Assembly (NCBI GenBank): GCA_000507305.1
Contig: DF239530.1
Location: 1 to 64,000 of the forward strand
Reading direction: 5' to 3'
Origin: Breviolum minutum Mf 1.05b.01
Taxonomy: Eukaryota; Sar; Dinophyceae; Suessiales; Symbiodiniaceae
DNA length: 64,000 bases
Part shown: piece after piece, positions 21,976 to 35,000 of the stretch
Numbering within the stretch: the stretch's first letter is position 1
Layout of the letters: each line of letters starts with the position of its first letter
The notes under the pieces: model-generated
What the model was told of the DNA's origin: nothing
The model's input: only the letters and a program-made list of their open reading frames with translations
Databases searched by the model: none
Made by a program: the position numbers and the translations under genes

Positions 21976-22590
21976 ATATCTACATGTTCGGGAGGTTTCT
22001 GATGTTTTTGTTTTTTTCTGTTGTGTTTGAGGAATCCCAGAATCCCTTTCCTTTTTATTTTGATGTGCTCGGGGAGCACTTCTTGTTACCTACTTTGCTA
22101 TTTTTAGATTTTGGTATTGCAAGAAAAAAAACGCTACCAAGACATCCACACAGACTTTCTAAATTGTGGTCAAACATGGCAAGACAGAAAATAACCACTT
22201 TCTGTTTGAACGTGTTGTAATTAGACATCATGAGTGTTAATAGCATAGAAGTTGGATCTGTGCTACAGTGCTTTACGAGGTATTGGTTTCTTTCCGTGGT
22301 GTATCTTCCCAGAAATGCAGCATTGCTCCCGGAATATTGATCTCGCCATGTTTCTACAAACGTACCAACGTTTGATAAAATGTGGCTAAACATGTCACTA
22401 ATCTGGAGCATTTTGGTGGGGTTGCTTCACTCATTGGAACAGCAAAGTCTTACCAGTCCCTATATATGATCGTATATTTCAGAAATTGTATATAAGACAG
22501 AGAGAGGTAGAGACCCCGTGGTTAAATAAAAAACTAACAAAATTGTCCCTCTATTTTTTGTGCACTTCAAACCTTTTGGGGTTTGAGCAG

Positions 22591-22638
22591 GCAATGTTGG
22601 ACATGCTTCGCTGGTTTGCCAGTGCACAGATCCGAAAT
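22591..22638 (+). CDS. XDH: XDH exon: AMLDMLRWFASAQIRN
   Basis: Aligns with (G)VLEQLRWFAGKQVKSV / LKWFAGTQIRNVA of eukaryotic XDH. The acceptor is GAGCAG|GCA. The donor is AAT|GTCCGG, which joins in frame to V-A-V-L-A-G-N. The frame continues open to a GTGAGA at 22676, but those codons do not match and would shift the frame. Confidence 0.7.
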
Positions 22639-25600
22639 GTCCGGTTCGCTGAGAGTGATGGGAAAATGGAGCGACAGTGAGAGATGTATCAGCAGATGAT
22701 TCAAGAAAACAAAAACTGTTGCTTTCCATCAATTATACTGTAATTTGTGAAATAGGGATCCTTATTAATGGTTTATTACAATGCTTATATAGTGGCTTCA
22801 CGTTTTTGTACCTTCACGTTTTTTTTGGCTTCACGTCTTTGTTTCTGATTTGCCTGAGTTCAGGTGGCAGTGCTCGCGGGGAACATTGCAACGGCCAGCC
22901 CCATCTCGGATATGAATCCTGTGCCCCCACGTCAATGTTTGTCTCTTGAAGGGAGGTAAATTCAGGGATCAATGAAATAGAACCCATTCTTTGGGATGAT
23001 CATTAAACTTAGCAAATCTTTGGTAGTCCCTTATACCCTGAGCCCCATTGAAATTGGGTGGCTTTTACATATAAATATATCTCACTAAAGTTAAACTTTT
23101 AGTAGATTTTAGTAGGGGTCCTAAGATTTGCCTGGGCCTAGACCCACTTTTGGGGGGATCAAACGATGCAAATCTATGATCAATTCGAGGGATTTCCGCT
23201 TAATAATGCATAGTGTTGGGTTGGTAATTCACCATGTCCCCTGTAAACACGTCCTTCAACAATGCAACAAAAATCAACATGATCTCAATAGTAGGGCATG
23301 TAGACCCCATCGAACCCTCTAAAAGCCATCGTGGTTTCAGTGACCAAGGGCTCCCTGGTTATTTGCCTAATGTACAGGGGATGAACAACTATCCATGTTA
23401 CATATGGAATAAAATCAAAAGACATGAAATCTATATACTATCATTTTCACCAGTACCAGTCAGGTTTTATATATATATATATTTTATAAATATAATGTTT
23501 CATGTAATTTTCCTTGTTCATGTTTTGCTTCAAACGTGGGAAAGCCCGTTTTCCCCCCGTAGACTCCCCCTTTGCCCGTCCGTCAAACGCCGTCGTCGAA
23601 AGGTACTGATCGCCTTGAATGCCACCTTAATCCTCGCCTCGGCCGGGCAAGCGCCTCGGGAGGCCCCTCGACGTCGTTTTTTTCCCCTCGGCAGCAGGTG
23701 ATTTCCCTCAATTTCCCCATAGATGGCCTTAACAAATGGGTAACTTACTTGGGCAATGGCTAAAGTTTAAACTTTTTGGTATTACATATTTAGTATAGGG
23801 AAAACAAAGTTCAACTTTCATTTCAGGGTTCATTGGCTAAGTGAGGGTAACTCACTAAGTCAATTGTTGTTTCTGGTTCCCTAAAAGGTGGTAGGTAGCA
23901 TATATCCCCGCAGAAGGCAATATATAAGCGGTATATACGTGGTATATACTGCCAATTGGGTGATTATATGCTACGTACCACCTATTAAGGGAACCAGGAA
24001 ACTCCATTGACTAAGGTGAAATTTCATCGAATTATTTCACCCCAGTCATAAGTTATAAGTGGTACTTGGAGGATCATCCATGTTAGTAAATAATTAGAAA
24101 CCCCCTTTATACGCCACTTAGGCCAAAGTTTTAACACTTGGATGTCCCAGGAGGTTAGGATCAGTGGGTTATAACCTATAACCCTGACAAAAACCCTATC
24201 TATAAGTAGGTGAAAGAACCCATTGATCCTATCCATGGATGCTACTTCCTGGGATATCCTAGGTCCTAGTAGTTGGAGGTCACTTTTCAGATCCGTTGGG
24301 AATCAGAAAGATTTTCGCAATTTTTGAGTTGAAAGGTGGGATTCTACAACCATACCCCATATGCTCCATGGGACTGGAATATAACTGCTAGGGGGCCCAC
24401 CTTGTGGAGTATTTACCTAGCAAGTTACCTACATTTACCACACCTATATATGCCAAATGTAGGTAAATATTCCATTACCCACGGGGCATCTGGGATACTG
24501 ACCCAACAAAAGTTCGAATGACGTTTCGGGGTTTGTAGCGCGCCCTTTTTTTTTGTTGGTGAAAAACCTGTCTTTTTTTAAAGTCACCATCAGGAAAAAA
24601 CTAATGAAGCTCCGGGATTTGCCGTGGTGTTGAATGAAACGTTCCGTCTGATACGGTGGCTTTGGGTTGTGTTTTAGATTCTTTTCGCCAAGAATTTCAG
24701 GTACCTAAAATGGAGGTAGTGAACCGTATAAGGCTATGTTGGAGGTGGGGTTTCCCTTACAAAAGCCTTACATATACAGCTTATATAGGTGAGTACCTCC
24801 ATTTTTGGTACCTGAAATGTTTGAGATTCTTTGCAAATCTGAAGGGGCGGTAATCCCAAACATGAACCCGGCAGAGGACGTTTTTGGATTGATCGCTGTA
24901 TAGACCAAAAGTTTAGCCTAGTTTCAGAACCTCAAAAGCATTGGTGTTTTTGGAGACCGTGCTTTGGAATCTTCCAAGAATCCAATGTTCCTTAATTGGC
25001 AGCCGGGTCTACCAACGAAAAAACATGCTTGCCTAAAGGCACCAAACACCCGCAGCACCAAATTGAGGATTTGGAATGGTTAACTTTTGCCCCTTTCAAA
25101 AAAGTTAAGTGACCGATGACCTGGGAGATCCAAAAGGTCACGGTCATTGAATCACCTGGGAGGTGATATCTTCCACTAAACTAAAATATAGTTTGTGGTC
25201 CGCCTAAACCCTGGTTCACCGTGGGAACAAGGTGGGCCCCCTACCAGTTATAACTGCATGGGTTTATCACTCCTATAACAACGCGCCGATTGGTTGTAAA
25301 CGCGCGCCCTCATAGACGCTTCTCCCATTGGAAATGAGACGCAATGTCTTTTTTGTCACACGCCTGCTATGTTTTCGCACACACTACTCCCACAGCCATT
25401 TTTCATCTGTGTCCAAGTTAAAAAAATCTTTGGGAGAACAGCCCATTTGATTGCACCTGGCTTTGCGATAATTTGCAACAGCTGTCAACAAGTTTGAGAG
25501 GCCTGGTGCATTCAACATTCGTAAAGCTGCTAGAACAGGGGTTACATTAGGTTTGGACATGTGTAAAGTATGTACCGAAGCAGTCGATTGCGTAGCACTT

Positions 25601-28600
25601 TGAACACGGGTTACATTAGGTTTGGACATGTGTAAAGTATGTACCGAAGCAGTCGATTGCATAGCACTTTGAACACGGGTTACATTAGGTTTGGACATGT
25701 GAAAAGTATGTACCGAAGCAGTCGATTGCGCAGCACTTTGAACACGGGTTACATTAGGTTTGGACATGTGTAAAGTATGTACCGAAGCAGTCGATTGCGT
25801 AGCACTTTGAACACGGGTTACATTAGGTTTGGACATGTGTAAAGTATGAAACGAAGCAGTCGATTGCGTAGCACTTTGAACACGGGTTACATTAGGTTTG
25901 GACATGTGTAAAGTATGTACCGAAGCAGTCGATTGCGTAGCACTTTGAACACGGGTTACATTAGGTTTGGACATGTGTAAAGTATGAAACGAAGCAGTGC
26001 ATATAGCAAAGTCACGAAAACGTGTCCCACGTGTGTCAAAATGGACAAAAGACAGCATTTCCTATGGGGACTACCACAGGATTTGCGCGCGTTTACATGC
26101 AATCGGGGCCTATAACAAGGGTGAAATAAGAACAGTTAGCCATTTGTTTTCGGCCATTCATAGGGGCCCCATAACTCCATTTATAACTGCATCCGGGGCC
26201 CACCTTGAAAATAATCAGAACTATTTTGAGACCTTTGGGACCTTTGTGATTTTTCCCTTCATGGAATCCACCGTTGCAGTGTTTGGGCAGGACCCAACGT
26301 TGGGCATTATCAGGGCAATTTATAACGACCTGTTCCCGCCGGTTGGTCACCCCAAATGGTGGTGAAAAGTAAGGGAATACCTCCCAAATGGCCGAAACAT
26401 TCAGATTAAGGATTTATAATAAATTGCCCAGATATTATATTGTTTGCTTTTGTTTCATGTTTTTGTTGTACCTGTTTGCTTTGGAATTTGATTCTCAGAT
26501 TCTTGTTTTTTTCATGGAGGTAGGTGGAGGCCACAATCGTGTCGTGCCAAACAAACCCATATGCCCTCCCTGAAACTAACATAGCACCCGAAAGATGGGG
26601 GTTTGGAGAGTTTCCTTTTGGGATGGTGGTTGGTGGCAGGTGCGAACTGTTACATATGTGATACTGTTGTTGGTTCAGAAATCCCAAACAACCACCATGG
26701 ATGTATCAAACCTTGTAAAGAATGGGATAAACTTCCTTTCCCTCAACTGGTGATCGCCGGATTTCTTCCATCGACAGTATGTTAGTTCCTTTCAGGGAGC
26801 ATAATTCCATAGGTGCTACACTGGTGATACTGTTGATGGTTGAAAGAGATGTGGCATCCTTGCTGAGGTTGGTGGTTTATTTATGTTTAAAAAATCCATG
26901 TTCATTTGTTTATCCCACAATTTCACACAGGGTTTAATACGTCTTAATACATTTCAATGGGTCAAAGTCTTAGCATGTGTTTATATGTTTTTTTAAATGC
27001 ATCCCACGTGAGTTGCAGCTGAATTTCTGAACAAATCACAGTATGTTCTCAAAGGAGAGACCTTATTTCTCAATTTTCTCAGGTTAAACATTGGCAAACA
27101 TTTTTACATATCATCGCCCACAAGGGTCTTGGTAAAAATTCCCTCCGAGCTTTAACTTGGCAATCAGTGACAAAGATTCTGCTTGGGTTTTGGAGCAATT
27201 TTTGAGGGGGGGTTATACTCTTTGCTACAGACCACTACTAACCTACAAGACGCGCAGGATTGTGATAATGTATGGAATCTGAGAACTATAACGAGCTCAG
27301 CCGACCCTACATTGAAACAAATGTGGTATAGTAAGGAAGATCTTGCAGAAATGGCCTTAATTTTGGTTGGCAAATTACTCTGACATGAGTTTTCCCATGT
27401 TGCCAGGTCCGAATGAAAGACTTCTTCAAAAGCTACCGCGTCTCTTGGGCTGCATTTTTTCAGATTTAATGGGCCACTGTTTGGTTGTCGTCGGGGTTTG
27501 GTTTCAAAAGGATCTTTAGTGATACTATTGATGGAAGAAATCCAGCTCACCAGTTGATATCGTAAATAAATGTAAATTAAATATCCCCTTATTTACCAGA
27601 GTTTTAGCACCATCCCAGGTGGTTATATAACCGGATTTCTGAATCATTTTTTAGTGAACTATAAAAAACATCCAAAGTATCCCAAGGAATGAATCATCAT
27701 ATTCTCAGATGATTGGCAGTGTCCAATCACCTTCGAAACACATAGGTTCGTATTTTGGTTCCATTTTCAACCGTTCTAAGTTTCGGTGAGCCAGGATTTT
27801 TTTAGGGTATACAGTATTAACATCGTGTTTTACGATTTTGTTCAACAGAAAACCACGGGCAAATGCTGCGTACTGCCATGTGCTTTCCATCCCCACATCA
27901 TCCGCGGAGATGATTTCCCCACCCGAGGTGGTGGATATGCAACCGACGGAGGTCATTTGTGCCATCAAGGCGGGTGGGTGTTGGGTTTCCTGGGAATTTT
28001 GGATGGAAACTCACCAGCTTCAAAAAAATAACAAAAGTGACTACAAGGTGGGCCCCGGATGCAGTTATAAATGGAGTTATGGGGCCCCTATAAATGGCCT
28101 TATAAATGGCTAACTGTTGCTATAACCCTAGTTATAGGAGTTATAAACCCAGTTATAACTGGTAGGGGGCCCACCTTGTATGCCCTATGGATCTAAGGAT
28201 CCGCTGCTCTGAATGCACTTAGGCTACAATTTGGGGGCAATTTGTATCTTCTTAGGAGGTACTTGGATCCATAGGGATGTTAAATACCCAGAGATAGAAG
28301 TATAGAAAAGACTTGGTGTCAGTACTTATAATATTTAGAGGGAGAGGTGACACCCTTTGGAAATGTCAATAATATGTGTTTATAAACTAATTAGTTATTA
28401 TTAAATGTTTTTGTACTAAGTCTATCCAAGACTTGGTGTTATATACTACGTCTAGGTATTTGGATGGTATTTGGTGCTTCAATTACCATTTTTGGTGATG
28501 ACTGAGATGTTTGGATGTTTTCCACGGGAGTTTCTCCAAAGATGACCGTGCAAGAAGGTGCCTGATGCGGAGGAGTTTGAGTTCGTCCGCAGCTTCAAGC

Positions 28601-31600
28601 AGGTCGGCTCCTTGAGGGTTCACTTCCATGCTATGGTTTATAGATTACTGAAGGGTATCTTCCAAGTCCTCTTCCAAACACCTTGTACGATGGGCACACC
28701 CCCTAACCGATCCGTGTTAGATTCCCAGACGTTTGTTAGGAAAACACCCCCGCAGGAGCAAGCGTTTGTACACGCTTCTGAAGCGCCACGATTCCTTAAC
28801 TTATCACTCAACAAATCGTTGCTAGTAAACCGGCTCTGTTGGTGGCACGTTGGAGGGCCATGTGTAAAAGCCCTCCATGTCCGAATGTTGCTTTTGCACA
28901 CCGGCTCATGCTTTCCATGGCAAAGCAACTCAAAAAAACATAGTGCAGTCACTTGTAAATTGAAGTATCCACGCCCCAGAAATGTCGCGTAGGTTATATC
29001 TACACCAGGATCGTTACACAACATAAACAATTTTATACGTTTTCATGTCTCATGTACATCCAAGCAGTGAACACAGATCTCCCTGCCTTTGTTTTGGGGG
29101 TTGATTTCGGTTGGTAGCGGTAAAGGTGACTGGTTATATTTCGGTTGGCTATTTGGGGTGGTGAATTATGGTCGTTATACAAGAATCATGAAAGAGCCAT
29201 TTTATCAATAAGGAGCCAGCAAAACATAGTCACCCTGGCTTGACACGTCTTGCATATTGCCGAAACAACTCGTCGACACAAACTCATCCAAGTCAGATGT
29301 TGATCGGACACCATTGGTTGATTTCATCCATCATCGTGGTATAGCCACACGAAAAAAACATGAGTTTATTTTTCATTTGAGCAATGGTCAAGACTGCGGT
29401 TGGTTGGTTTAAATCAGGAATTATATTATACCATGCAGTCTTATAGTATTTATAATGATAGCCATTCCAAGGATGCTCATTAACTATTCAAATATCACAA
29501 TCTAACGGAATGTAACATTCAAGTGTTTTTGTTTCACCCACCTCAACTTCGATTTGTTAAAGGTGACTTTTTTTTAACTTTGTACCATGGTATATCATTT
29601 GAAAAGAATATTTTTTTAAACGTTTTTCGAAGCATCAAATCCAAGCACATCCAAGTCAACGATGCGCCATGGATCGTCGTGCCTTGCAATTGGAACTGCT
29701 ATGCAGTCGTGGTTGTGTGGCACCAGAGGTCTGAAAAATTTCCATGGGTTTCTGGTAGACGGGTGGTTTTTTTTCAATGGTCCATTGGTTCAGGTTCCTT
29801 GTAAAGGGTGGGATCGATAGGTAGCATACAATCACGCAATATGTATATATATATATATATCACAAAAATATACCAGCCCTAGGCATCCAGTCATATTCTC
29901 ATCTGATGATTGGGGTGTCCAATCACCTTCTCAGCATAGTATTTAGGTTTCATTACCATTCTCAGAAGGTGATTGGATCCCTAGGGCAGGTATAGTCCTT
30001 GCCTTTGGTTTGGGGGGTTGTGAATATAATCCCTAGCACCTATCACCATGTCACCAGAAGAATCCATTGAATGCTGGGAGTTGGAGCTTCACAAATCAAA
30101 AGGAGGAAAGCCCATGGGACTGCAAGGTGGGCCCCAGCCAGACCTATGTGAAGCGATTTGGCCCAATGAAACGTCGGATGACCGTTCCGTGACGAGCTGC
30201 ATTTGGAACTGATCGGTACTCATAGATCGCAGAAGGATCGGCGCTCAAGATGTGTGAGCGTAATCCATATGAAATTTGAAGCGCTGGCGGTCCCATCCTG
30301 CACTAGTGGAAGTTGGTAAACGGAGTGACATGGGACACCTTTCCATGGCCGAAAATAAATGGGTAACTGGGGTTATAAACTTACAGGAGTTATTTCACCC
30401 CAGTTATACCTGCTTTTTGGGCCCACCTTGTGGAGTATTTACCTAGCAATTTACCATGAATTTAGGGTAAATGGAGGTATACATATTCCAGAGATGGAGC
30501 ACATGGGAAGGAGAAGCGCAAGTCTTTTTGTCAATCCCGAGCAAAAACTTAGATACGTTAGCCTTCCCAATCAAATTAGCCCAACATACTTTCTTATTTG
30601 TACTTGCACTTGCAACGGCATGTTTTTTTCCAAATATCCAGGATTTGTTTGTTTGTTTGGTCAATATATTTGGTAAGACACGGCGTGATTTGATCCATTT
30701 CAAAGGTTTCTACCACGTTTTGACCGGGAGTAAAGACTCATTTGTCCCAAAAACCTCTCACATTTTGAAACCACATTTTGACAAGAGGAAAGGGATGACT
30801 TTTACCAAAAGATGGTTGGCACCAACTTGTTTATTTTTTAGGGGCAGGAAGACCGAAGCCTTCTGTAAGATATATACTTATAGTTGAAAAAGCAACTTCA
30901 AAATCTTCAAGCATTATAATTCCCCACCTTCAGGGGGTTTGCCACAAAAAGAAGTCACCCGAATCCTTCGGATCTCAAGTGTCAAAACCCACGGTGTTTT
31001 GAAGGCACAAAAGTCATTAGGAAATTCTTGTGTTTCCATAGTTTTGGGGGTCAGGATTCTAGATAGCACCTCATTTTTTGGGTGAATAATTTTGCTATAG
31101 CTGATTTTGGAAAAGGGGAGCCATTTCTGTTTCCATATTTGGGAAGTTGAAGCAAAAATCCCTCCCAGCGATATTGGAAAGAGCAATACCAGCTACTACC
31201 CTTCCGTTCATTGAAGCTATCAGCTCGCTCAAACTTTATGAATGAAGCTTTCTGAGAGTCTATCTGGAAATTACCTTTTTGTTGAAGGTACTGAAAAATA
31301 AAAGACGGTTTTCAAAATTCAACAGGAGTCGAAGGTATAGGGATGATCATTAGAACAAAGTTGGTACACTTTGATGATTGTAAGAAACTTAAACCGTTGA
31401 GGTTTTGCTTAGAGCTTCCAACTGGTGCCAATATTTTTCCTGTTGAACTTAAATCAATGGTATGTTGTTAGGGTAAATTTCATCTAGCGACCATTCACCA
31501 CCACCGGTTGGAAATTCCCCCCAAATGGTGGTCTAAGCTTAGGATCAGGGATGCGCTTGCCCCCAAGAAAACCTTTTTTTTTCAGGTTTTAGAGCTACTG

Positions 31601-32028
31601 TTGATGGTTCAGAAATCCGGCATGCACCACCTGTGATGTGTGAAACCCTCTTAAAAACGGGTATTCTCCATGTCAACTGGTGCAGGAAGTCTTCCATCAA
31701 CAGTAATACCGTAGTAATTTGTTGAGAACAAAAATACGGAGACCTCAAAAATGGGTCTATTTCCTAGCTCAATTAAACCTAAGAGGGGTCAAAGAGGGGA
31801 TAGTAAATAGTAATTTGCAAAGATGATGTGGATGGAGAACCGTAAAGATGTCCATCAGTTGGGGTTTCGAATAAAGGTTGAAGGAATAACTGTTCTGACT
31901 TTTGAGAGAAATTGATGGCAAAAGCAAGCAAAAAAGCCTTCAAAAGAAGTCATCCAATCAGTTTGGACAAAAACATGATACACAAAACCTCAGGATCCCT
32001 GGAATTTTGAATCATTTGCAATTAGTAC

Positions 32029-32086
<58 letters not shown>

Positions 32087-35000
32087 TATCATCATCATCA
32101 TCATGTTTTGGTATCAAAACTTTGATCCGTTTAAACTTGCTTCACACCGTTTCCTGTCCCTGCGCTACATCCTGTTGCTTCTCCCAGGACCTCTGTCGCT
32201 GCTCTGCGGTTAGCCGCGAGTGGCACAACTACGTGGATGCCGAGGCCACATATATTCCCAGTCATAAAGGTCATATACTATATACTAGGATGTCCCCGGA
32301 GGTTAGTAAAAGGTTAATAAGTGGGTTATAACCCATTTACTAACCATTTACTATCCATTTACTATCTTCCTGGGACATCCTAGTTAGGGATTATACTACC
32401 CACTTATATGATATAGGGATTATGATACGCCTTTCTAAGGATCCCTATGAACCAACCAGGATGACTCAATGGAATGTCACGTACGGTGGGTTTTGATCAC
32501 TGCTCAACTGGAAGTTGTTTTCAACGGACGTGTTTTTTTTTCGAGCAATTTCATAATTATAGGTTCATTGATTCCAAGAAATCCCCAACAGGACCCACTG
32601 AACGGACCCCTGAACCTGAGTATCTAATAGCTCTGGCAACTTACTTGGGGTCCGTTGGTAAGGTCCCATTCAATTTTTGTTGGATTGATGCGTACAATAG
32701 GTGGTGGTTTCGAATATGTTTTTTTTTTCACCCCGAACATGTTTGGGGAATGATCCATTTGAACTATATATAATATGTTTCAAACGGGTTGGTTCAACCA
32801 CCAATTAGAATAGTGACAACCAAATCGTTCAGCATCATTGTCTCCCTGGGATTTCACATAGCTTCACGTGAAAATCGGTTCATGTTTCTTGTCGCAACCT
32901 GTCATTACCTTCCATATTGAGAGGCTCCGTGGTTGACATTAGCCAAGATGGTGACCCTTCGCAAACTGCCCGTGAGCATGGAAACAGGCACCCAAAAACG
33001 CAATCGCATGGTGTTGATGGTTGTGAGTTGAGGCTTTCCAAAGTGAAAGTTGTGGATGAAACTGGATTGGGTGAGTTTTTTCAAATGGATCTTTCCCGGA
33101 TTGAAAGTTGTGACTTGTTGACCGGTGTCTAATTTGAGGATAAAATAGTGGTACCCCCAAATCATCCATTTGAATAGGGTTTTATAAAGCATCCATTTTG
33201 GGGTAGCCCTATTTTTGGAAACACCCATCTGTTAAGTGACATCAGGAGGCATCTTTCAAGTATAAGTTTGTTTTGGTGTTACTTTGAGTCTGGAATCCCA
33301 ACAGACACGCTGGTGATTCTGAGAACCTTTGGGGTATTTCGAAAGATGAAGTTAAGGTAAGTTAAGGACATCTTAAAGAATGCTATAGTATATACACAAA
33401 ACCCTGCAAAGAATGATAAACGACAACACTTCACCTGTTTTTTTCGCATGATTTTCTGGATTTCAGCCATTACTTAGTATATAGTTGCTTCCGGTTCATG
33501 TATCAAGCTCATCTCTGTCATTGGATTTGGATCAACAATCGTAGAATGGTATACCGTACATGATTCATACGCGACATCGGGTATACCGAGTTCTTTTCAC
33601 GATAGGAAATCGAGATTTGATTGGTGAAAGGATTACCCATAGGATCCATGTATGGTGTATTTGCCTACATTTGGTTGTTTTTTATGGTAAATGTAGGTGA
33701 ATATACCGTTAAAATAGATCCTATGGGTTATATGAATGATGAAAATAAGATTTGTTCAAAGCAGTCCCAAAACCGTCGAAAAGAAAAAAATCAGAATGAA
33801 GGTCCTTAAAGTTGACTAACCTAAAAGAACAATTAGAACAACGATTAGAACACTTCAGGGTGGTGACAAAGTGATGGGAATGAATGTGCTTTTTACAAAT
33901 CCAGATTTTTATATTGATTATCTCCGAAGCATTCTTTGAGCCAACCAAAAGGCCCAAGAAGCCACCAAGTAGGATAGTAAATCACCTATACCACCAAGTA
34001 GGATAGTAAATCACCTATACATAAACCACCCAACACTCGACACAGATCTTCTTCTCACCATTGTGGTGGCCACTGTTGCATCAGGCCCAAGCGAAACAAC
34101 GCAGGCGAGAAAAACTCTTAGAACATCAGAAGGATGGAATACACTTAACCAGCAAAACTTTCCGCACTGACTTGAAGGTTGAACCTCGTTTTTCATTCCA
34201 TGTTGTGTTTGAATTTCAATCATGTGGAAAGAATACCCTCCTGGGAACTAACATAGCCCCTACCGTTTGGCTTTTTTGAAGATGAGTGTCCTTATCCCGT
34301 TTGGTGGGATATGTTATTTCCCAGGAGGGTATTGAATACTGAAACATACTGACCCCTTGGACCAAACAAACATTTTCAGAATTAGTTGGACCAAACCAAT
34401 TCAGGAGGAATCCCAGAAATTGGGTTTTCCTTAAAGATATAAAAGTACGTATATAACTTGCTTGACCCACAACATGTTGTTGTTTTGTTCGTTCTTGCAA
34501 CCGTATACTCTTAATGACTTTAACATATCCCAGATACTTCCACGTATGGAATATTTACCTACAACTTGGCTTAAATCTATCCTAAATGTAGGCAAATATT
34601 CCATAGACATGGAGCATATCGGAATATATTGCTTTCAGAAGATCTGTTGAACATTTTGGGGATGAGACAAAAACACTAGATGGGATCTGCTAGTTCCTGT
34701 TGATGTTTTTTTTGGTGTAAACATGGTGAAAACAACCAGTTGTCTTGTTCCAGAAGGTGGTTATGCTATCCCATACAATCCATGGGACTGGTGTATCTAC
34801 CTACATGAAAACCACAAAACTTCAACTAAATGTAGGTAATTAAAATACAAAAACCCATGAAACAAGGATTCCCTATTGATTGTTCAGGTGGGATGATTTC
34901 CTATCCCCAATATAAGGAGTTGATCGACCTTGTATGAAGTCCCAGGTCCCATTTTTTCAGCCCTGTAAAGGAGCCACGAAGATTCAGAAAATAGGTCTAG

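Larger units (their letters stand above)
25282..26108. mobile_element. 827-bp terminal-inverted-repeat element inserted in a family B copy
   Basis: Ends carry inverted repeats: left CCGATTGGTTGTAAACGCGC (from 25286) and right, read backwards, CCGATTGCATGTAAACGCGC (to 26106). It is flanked by a 10-bp direct repeat, CCTATAACAA (25272-25281 and 26109-26118), which restores the family B sequence when removed. It carries the 69-bp tandem array and a 224-codon minus-strand open frame. It looks like a non-autonomous DNA transposon. Confidence 0.75.
25229..26206. repeat. Family B copy split by the 827-bp element
   Basis: Left part 25229-25281, right part 26109-26206. Ends AAGGTGGGCCCC and GGGGCCCACCTT. 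Confidence 0.8.
29000..32180. other. Non-coding stretch with repeats; one two-strand-open block
   Basis: Holds an AT run (about 29840), family J (29876-29986), family B (30124-30429), family G (31596-31705) and the CAT microsatellite. The block 29640-29720 is open on both strands: plus HIQVNDAPWIVVPCNW; minus HDDPWRIVDLDVLGFD after AAG|G. It could be a small exon. Confidence 0.4.

Noticed and set aside
22055..22411. 118-codon minus-strand frame between GLDH and XDH
   Set aside because: It overlaps repeat sequence at one end and has no recognisable domain. It may be chance in AT-moderate DNA.
25541..25999. Possible CRISPR array
   Set aside because: The 69-bp units are directly joined with no unique spacers and are in a eukaryotic intron.
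31902..32213. 103-codon frame with a poly-isoleucine core
   Set aside because: The core is the CAT microsatellite. Only the last part (the F-box exon, a different boundary) is credible.
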